In this document: positions 58,067-64,000 of the stretch, in pieces
Layout of the letters: each line of letters starts with the position of its first letter
Position numbering within the stretch: position 1 is the first letter of the stretch
DNA from: Impatiens glandulifera
Lineage: Eukaryota > Streptophyta > Magnoliopsida > Ericales > Balsaminaceae
Direction: 5' to 3'
Assembly: GCF_907164915.1 (NCBI RefSeq)
Contig: NC_061863.1
Span: forward strand, 23,389,710 to 23,453,709
DNA: 64,000 bases
The notes under the pieces: generated by a model
Databases searched by the model: none
Told to the model about the DNA's origin: nothing
Seen by the model: the letters and a program-made list of their open reading frames with translations, nothing else
Program-made: the position numbers and the translations under genes

Positions 58067-60789
58067 CCGATCAAACTATCTACCTAAATTGAAAAATATG
58101 GTTGATGATTAAATACTAACATAGTGTTGACCAATCAATCAGTTAACAATTTTAGAATAGTAATACAAACAACATACACACAAATGCTGAACGAAAATTA
58201 AGGTAGAAGATGAACACACAAATCAAGTATAAAATTGAAATTATAATTTTAATATTTGAATTCAACTTACAAAAGCCAAAAGCCTAGAAAGAGTTTCTAA
58301 GGCCGAGGATGAACTCCAACTAGCTTCCAAATCTCCAATAACGATATCTTCTTTCTTTCCGATCATCTTTGATCTCCTCCTTTGAGATTTGTTTACTAAA
58401 ATAGAGAGTGTTAAGAAGCCAAAAATAGCCTCTAAGTCCTCCCTCTTCCAAAAATCTTGGGTGTGCCCTCCTTGTAGATTGTTTCTTCATTTATAAAGTT
58501 GCGTTGACACAAATGATTTTTGTTTCTTTATTTATATTTGTAAACGGAGTTATAAATATTTTAGGATTCCAATGTGGGACAATTACTTGCACTTCTTATT
58601 CACCATTTCTTTACTTCCTTTTTTTCTCTCTCTCCTTCATCGCATATATAACTCGTTAAGGTAGGTAAACTAACCTTGTTAACACTAATTTTTTTATATT
58701 TATTTGTTGATGAACATTTTTCTTATATTTCCATCATTATTTCTAAAATGGTTAATCTTATTATGGTTCGGGTGTTTTGTATTATTTTTATTATTATGTT
58801 TAAACAACACTAATTTATATCATATAACATATATTTTTTATGAAAAAAATATTCAAAATAAGATTAATTTGAATTTTATAATTTATTAGCATGCATAATT
58901 AAAATTTTACATATTTTTTCTTATGAAGATTCAATATTCACCAACGTCTTTTTATTGGGTATTAAGCAATTCCATGACATTTTTCTTTTCGATTAGTATT
59001 GTTTGTTTAGGCAATTTCGAACAAGCTTTTATCAAATCATTTGGAAAAAAAATTGGTCAATGTAGTTAATATCGATTAAATGTTGGGTTTTTTTTACCGT
59101 AAATTCAATGGGTGTAGACACCCTATTTTACAACTCAAATAATTAAATAAATATGGTTCGTCGTCTAATATGATGATCATACTTAGTTACTAGACCAGAA
59201 TACTCATAATAGATAATTAATCTTTAAAATTGACAATTTTCGGTTATTCAAATTCCACTTGTCATAAATAATTAAAATCTAATCACTCAGACACTTCCAC
59301 GACGATTAGCTTGAAAAAACATAGAGTTGAGTAAAATATTTCTTCTTCCGATTTCAAGGAAAAAAACCATCTTGAGCATATTCTTTAAATTCAAGCGTAA
59401 TTTTTCCAAATGACTTTAAATTTGGAAAATTAAAATCTGGAAAATAACCTGCTTGGAAAATGTTGAATTTTGAGTATAATTTTTTTAAAATTTTTTAGGA
59501 AAACGCTTTGAAGGCCTTGAGAAGAATATAAAAATATATTTATTTCACCCGAAGGACCACCGGAGGACCTCCGTACACGACGTCATGGATGTCGGTGTCA
59601 GAGAGTGGCACCTACGCACCCAAACTGAGTTTGTGTTCATCTGAAGATTGAAGGAACTACGATCCATCTCGTTCAATGAACTTGCTACCAAAATTATAGT
59701 CATTGAATGTATCTTTCCAACACACCCAAACTCAGTCATTGACTCGTCATGAGTCATTTAGGAGAGCTTAAACAAGGCTTCTTACAGAGATGACCAATTG
59801 GTGTCACTTTCCTTCATCATTAAATGGTATGAAGCACGTTTGCCTATCCAAATTATTTACAACTTCAAAGTTGTTGGTTGTATCTTGGGCTTTCCAAAAA
59901 ACTTAAGAACAGTCAATTTGGTCCACTAATGAAGCTCAATTTGTCAATTAAGTAAAAGCTTATTCAACCTTGGAGAAATTGCCCCTCACGTTTGATATAT
60001 ATCGGGCATTTCATTGACAAAAGCCTTAAGTTGTGGACACTTCTGAAATTTAGAGCTATAAAGTGTATAAGACCTCTACTAACTACAGTCCGATCTCGAA
60101 GGAATTGCCTCGCCGAATATTCTACTCCGATCAAGAGTCGTCTTCTTCTTCGCGGTTGTCTCTATATTGATTCTCAATCCTTCTCATCTAATGTAATCTC
60201 GAGAAGCTTTGTAAGGCTATAAGACATAACATATCTTTATGCCGAGTAAAAGTTTTAAAATCAGTTATTTATTCAATTTTAAGCAATTCTACAGGTGTAT
60301 TTTCTATTTGACTACCTTTTGATTATTAAATTGCTTTGCATAATTGGTTTACTCATCAAATTCTAGTTTTAAGCTTGGATAGAAACTAGGAATGATCCTA
60401 ACATTAAGCATTGTTTTCCGATGAACTATTTGTCAAACATCTCCATCCTCTTCTTAGATATGTAGTTATGTTCCTATTGCTCAAAAGGAATCACTTAACT
60501 CACCATTTAGCTAACTTAATCGAGCTATACGCTAACTAATTGAATAACAAGAAGACACGATGAATATCTGAAACTGTTCTCGAGCTCGTCGGAAAATTTT
60601 TATGATGAATCCCGTCGTCAGGGTCGGCCCTAAGAATGGGGCCAATGCCCAATACAAATTTAAATTTTATAATATAAGTCCGATATAATGAATATATAAT
60701 ATAAATTGAGTAATATAATAATACGGAAAAAGATTAAAATGGAGATAAAAAATTATGTATATATTGTCGAACTCTTGATAATTAATGAA
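58067..60789. other. intergenic DNA, no supported gene
   Basis: AT-rich. Short ORFs (e.g. 58704-58889, 59545-59757 minus, 59992-60222) show no motif. CAGGGTCGGCCCTAAG at about 60617 looks like one hAT-type terminal repeat, but I see no partner. Confidence 0.45.
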
Positions 60790-61225
60790 GTGTCTTTGCA
60801 CTAATTGTTAAAGAATTTATTTTCTATAGATACTTGCGTCCTTAGATTATTGATTTTTTTGTCCTCTTCTAGACTAACGGTAATAAAAGCTGGATACTAA
60901 CCTTAAGTTTTTGGGTTCGACTCCGTCAAACGGCAAATTCTACGCCTAGTTAAATGGTTAAGTATGTTTGCGGTTTACCTACTTAATACGTTATCCCATT
61001 TTTTATTTTTGTTCAATTGGGTTTTTGAACTTTTAAATTTTTAAATTTTCTCATTTGATCCCTAAAGTTATGAACACAAATAAAAATATAAAATGCTAAA
61101 AATATCACGGCCAATTCATTGGTCATCCTGATGCACGTCCAAAGTGATTCTAAATCTCCAAAAGCGTCCTTCATGTTTCCTGCAAAAGTCTATTTTAGCC
61201 CTTAATTAGACTTTAGATTCAAATC
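60790..61225. repeat. diverged duplicated segment, copy 1
   Basis: Aligns with 61850-62080. Shared text includes TGCACTAATTG, TGTTCAAT..GGG, ATAAAATGCT and TCCTTCATGTTTCC. It carries an extra block of about 145 bp (60860-61004). Confidence 0.65.
60860..61004 (+). mobile_element. possible tRNA-derived SINE or SINE-like insertion
   Basis: The block is present in copy 1 and absent from copy 2 of the duplicated segment. It holds GGTTCGACTCC (60914-60924), a perfect match to the RNA polymerase III B-box consensus. A-box-like text lies upstream (TAGACTAACGG) and downstream (TAGTTAAATGG). No clear target duplication or tail. Confidence 0.35.
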
Positions 61226-61849
61226 ATTTTAGAAAAATTTTACAAACTAAGAGTGAATGAAGAATAAAATAAAAAAGAAATACTTCTATGTAAGTGCTGA
61301 AATACTATTTTGGAGCAGTAATCTACAATATTTGGAAAGAAATAAATTCAAGAACTCATAGTGGAAGAAGTATAACTATTAAAGATATTTGGGGAGATAT
61401 AATTTCAGATTAAAATGCACTTATTCAATTCTGGAGAGGAATCGAAAGGAATGAAGAGAATAGAAAGATTTGTTAGATATATGATATTTCATTTGAGAAA
61501 GTCACAAGTATATAATTAAAGTAAAAACATTATAGGCGTTAATGAATTGTTGTTGTTGTTGTCTGTAATTCAATTCTTATTTTATTGTCAAATCTAGAAA
61601 TTGTCTAGATCTGATCTTAAACTTTTGTATTTATTTCCCTCTTTTGGTGTTTTTAATGAAATCGAACTAAACTATTTTCCAAAAAAAAAAATCCACAAAA
61701 TGCAGAATGGTTAAGAATATTTTCAAAGTTATGAACAGTTTTATTAAAATGTTTAGAAACATACATGAACTATAGGCGATATTGAACTGCGTGAACTGTC
61801 CATTGGTCTAGGTATGTCCGCATGGAAGGCAAGTCACAGTCAAACCCTG

Positions 61850-62080
61850 GAAGTGTCATTGCACTAATTGATAAAAGAAGTTATTTTCTATTGACACTTC
61901 TGTCCTTGAATTCCGGATTTTTGTTCAATCGGGCATGTGGACTTTTAAAGTTTCTCATTTAGACCCTGAAGTTATGAAAACAAATAAAAAGATAAAATGC
62001 TCTCCAGACACATCCTTCATGTTTCCGCAAAGTTTATTTCGGCCCTTAAACTTCAGATTCGATCCATTTTAGCCTCCAAG
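61850..62080. repeat. diverged duplicated segment, copy 2
   Basis: Partner of 60790-61225 without the extra block. 62081-62993 is AT-rich intergenic DNA upstream of the receptor gene. A TTTAAATA at about 62915-62922 could serve as a TATA-like box; this is weak. Confidence 0.6.
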
Positions 62081-62993
62081 TTCCAATTTCAAAATATTTT
62101 AAAACTCTTGAATCTATTAAGTTCATTATTTCACCGAACCATTTTTCCTTCAACCAATTTTGACATTCAAATCATTTTGGAAAAATACCAAAAAAATGCA
62201 AAAAAGTTAATAATATTATTTTCCACGAAAATAAAATAAAATTCTACAATTTTCAGAACACATTTGAAAAAAAAAACTTTGCGAGGCCATAACTCGAGTT
62301 CTATGACCCTAAAAATCACGAAATTAATTATGGACACTCCACAAAATATTTTTGACCACCACAAAAATATTCAAAATTTTTGAATACTCTTAAGAAAAAA
62401 CGTTCATTTTTGTAGTGTTTTATCCGGAATCCTGTAATCCCGAAAATTTCACGACAAATTCCGAAGTACTTCTACGATTATTATTTATCCAGTCATACAA
62501 ATCAATCAAACAATCAATAAATGTGAAATTTTTATTTCTCGTTTTCCACTCTCACTCTTTTTTGTTCAAGATATGTTCATCGATTGCTTTATTTTAATCT
62601 TGTCTATATACTAATGGACTCCTAGATTATTTTTTCAAAGGTATGAACAATTTTATTAAAATGTCTAAAAACATACCTGAACTATATGTCACATTTGTAA
62701 GGATAAAACATATACAAAATCATATTAGTAAATCTCGAGATGAGTATTTGAAAATGCTAAAGGGGAAAAGAGATGGAAACTCACTAAGAAGAATCAGTCA
62801 AATACAATATATTTATTCTCACTTGGGTCACAATCACATTTACTACTAGTCGTGTATATTGACATTGTCTTCTTCTCTAAAAAATTGAAGATAAGACCAA
62901 AAACAAACAACAACATTTAAATACACATGTCCGGTTCCAAGTTCCAACCATCAATTAACCAGATCAAGCTTTAAGTTCAATTTGCATTTTCAA

Positions 62994-64000
62994 ATGGCTT
63001 TCTTCAACTATACTATTATCCTCTCTATTGCCATTTTCTTCACCATCTCCTCTGCAACTCAATTTACCATAGATACTGATAAACAAGCTTTACTTGCACT
63101 CAAATCCAATTTCCTAAGCATTAATTCATATACAACCCCACTCTCCAATTGGCTCAATGATCATTCTTCCCCTTGCAACTGGACTGGCGTCACTTGCAGC
63201 CAACAGAGAGTCGTCGAACTCGATCTCTCCGGCATGGGTCTCGGGGGTCTCATTAGCCCCCACATCGGAAATCTCTCATTCTTAACGTCCCTACTTCTTC
63301 AAAACAATCAGCTCTCCGGACCAATTCCAGACCAAATCGGAAAACTTTTCCGTCTGAACAATCTAAATGTAAGCTTCAACCTTATCAATGGAGAAATCCC
63401 GACAAACCTCAGCCGTTGTTCGGACCTTGTCAATTTAGACCTCATGCAAAATCAAATCTCCGGCAACATACCCGACGACCTTAGCCGCCTCTCAAAGCTC
63501 GAGCGACTAAATCTGGCACGTAACCGTTTCTTTGGACAGATTCCTTTATCGATCACCAACATATCGTCGTTGACTTATCTGAATCTGGGTACGAACAGTC
63601 TAATTGGAGGTATACCGTCGGAGCTGGGAAACCTTCGGAATCTCCGAATACTTGATCTTTCTATAAACAACCTTAGTGGAAATGTTCCTCAATCTGTTTA
63701 CAATATGTCATCAATGGTTTATCTAGTCTTGGCCGATAATGACCTTACAGGTGATCTTCCCACTAATATTGGCTTCTCACTTCCAAATCTTTTAGGGTTT
63801 AACTTCTGCTTCAATAAGTTCACTGGTTCTATCCCGTCTTCCTTACACAATCTTACCCGCATTAGAAGTATTCGCATGTCATGGATGTTCTTAGAAGGGT
63901 CTGTGCCGCCAGGCCTCGAGAATCTTCAAGACTTGGAAATGTATAATATTGGTTACAATAGGATTGTTAGCAATGGAGATGATGGGTTAAGTTTCCTTAC
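62994..64000 (+). CDS. LRR receptor-like kinase, subfamily XII type (5' part, runs off the window)
   Basis: Open for all 335 codons to the window edge. Residues 1-22 form a signal peptide (hydrophobic IILSIAIFFTIS). Residues 28-68 are the N-terminal LRR cap with the paired cysteines in PCNWTGVTC (Cys61 and Cys68). From residue 74 regular 24-residue plant LRRs follow, each with an L..N.L.G.IP core (e.g. NQLSGPIPDQIG, NSLIGGIPSELG), at least ten in view. The end (YNRIVSNGDDGLSFL) resembles the spacer in FLS2/EFR/Xa21-related receptors. The expected membrane span and Ser/Thr kinase lie beyond the window. Such proteins sit in the plasma membrane and often detect microbial ligands; the ligand here is unknown. 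It lacks the stops and repeats of its surroundings and looks like a functional host gene. Confidence 0.9.
   Translation, partial: MAFFNYTIILSIAIFFTISSATQFTIDTDKQALLALKSNFLSINSYTTPLSNWLNDHSSPCNWTGVTCSQQRVVELDLSGMGLGGLISPHIGNLSFLTSLLLQNNQLSGPIPDQIGKLFRLNNLNVSFNLINGEIPTNLSRCSDLVNLDLMQNQISGNIPDDLSRLSKLERLNLARNRFFGQIPLSITNISSLTYLNLGTNSLIGGIPSELGNLRNLRILDLSINNLSGNVPQSVYNMSSMVYLVLADNDLTGDLPTNIGFSLPNLLGFNFCFNKFTGSIPSSLHNLTRIRSIRMSWMFLEGSVPPGLENLQDLEMYNIGYNRIVSNGDDGLSFL

Noticed and set aside
59545..60222. Small protein genes in the interval before the receptor gene
   Set aside because: Short ORFs on both strands without motifs, upstream signals or similarity that I recognise.
60617..60640. A complete hAT element starting CAGGGTCGGCCCTAAG
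   Set aside because: Only one terminal repeat is visible within several kb; no partner end or 8-bp duplication.

Overview
This is nuclear DNA of a flowering plant, most likely a eudicot. It contains plant LTR retrotransposons, a decayed piece of chloroplast 16S rRNA gene set in nuclear repeats, and one subfamily XII-type LRR receptor kinase gene. From memory, the accessory ORFs described below resemble 'hypothetical proteins' annotated in the asterid Dorcoceras; this was not checked. About 90% of the window is transposon-derived, and the only clear host gene is the receptor kinase cut by the right edge (62994-64000).

Layout. (1) 510-14074: Ty1/copia element 1, minus strand, flanked by the 5-bp duplication gatat. 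It sits inside a diverged sequence that occurs again at 19131-20215. (2) 14080-22277: AT-rich repeats, a collapsed Tnt1-like copia (about 15400-16754), two truncated Ty3/gypsy LTR pieces (16755 and 21125) and the plastid 16S fragment (21501-22277). (3) 22298-26420: a decayed plus-strand copia (element 3) of the same family as element 1, interrupted by element 4 (26421-30246), which belongs to another copia subfamily and has a minisatellite in its LTR. (4) 30620-58066: a decayed Ty3/gypsy element of Tat type, plus strand. Its gag is split by a solo copia LTR (31918-45436), and that solo LTR is split by copia element 2 (32776-44349), so there are three levels of nesting. A small hAT-type MITE (50972-51236) interrupts its integrase, and its long 3' region holds a hairpin-rich tandem array. 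(5) 58067-62993: intergenic DNA with a diverged duplication and a possible SINE. (6) 62994-64000: the LRR receptor kinase.

Most notable. Copia elements 1, 2 and 3 carry an accessory module between pol and the 3' LTR. Complete copies (elements 1 and 2) have three paralogous genes, here called A, B and C, in the same orientation as gag-pol. Every one of the seven copies seen (A, B, C twice, plus A of element 3) has its own TATA box about 65-115 bp upstream of its ATG, and most have a CT-rich leader. Only ORF-B of element 1 is fully open. Several others are interrupted by single nonsense codons or frameshifts. The role of the module is unknown; its position is that of the env-like ORF of SIRE/Maximus-type copia elements.

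All boundaries were read by eye from terminal motifs (TG..CA), primer-binding sites, polypurine tracts and target duplications. Ends of decayed pieces are approximate.
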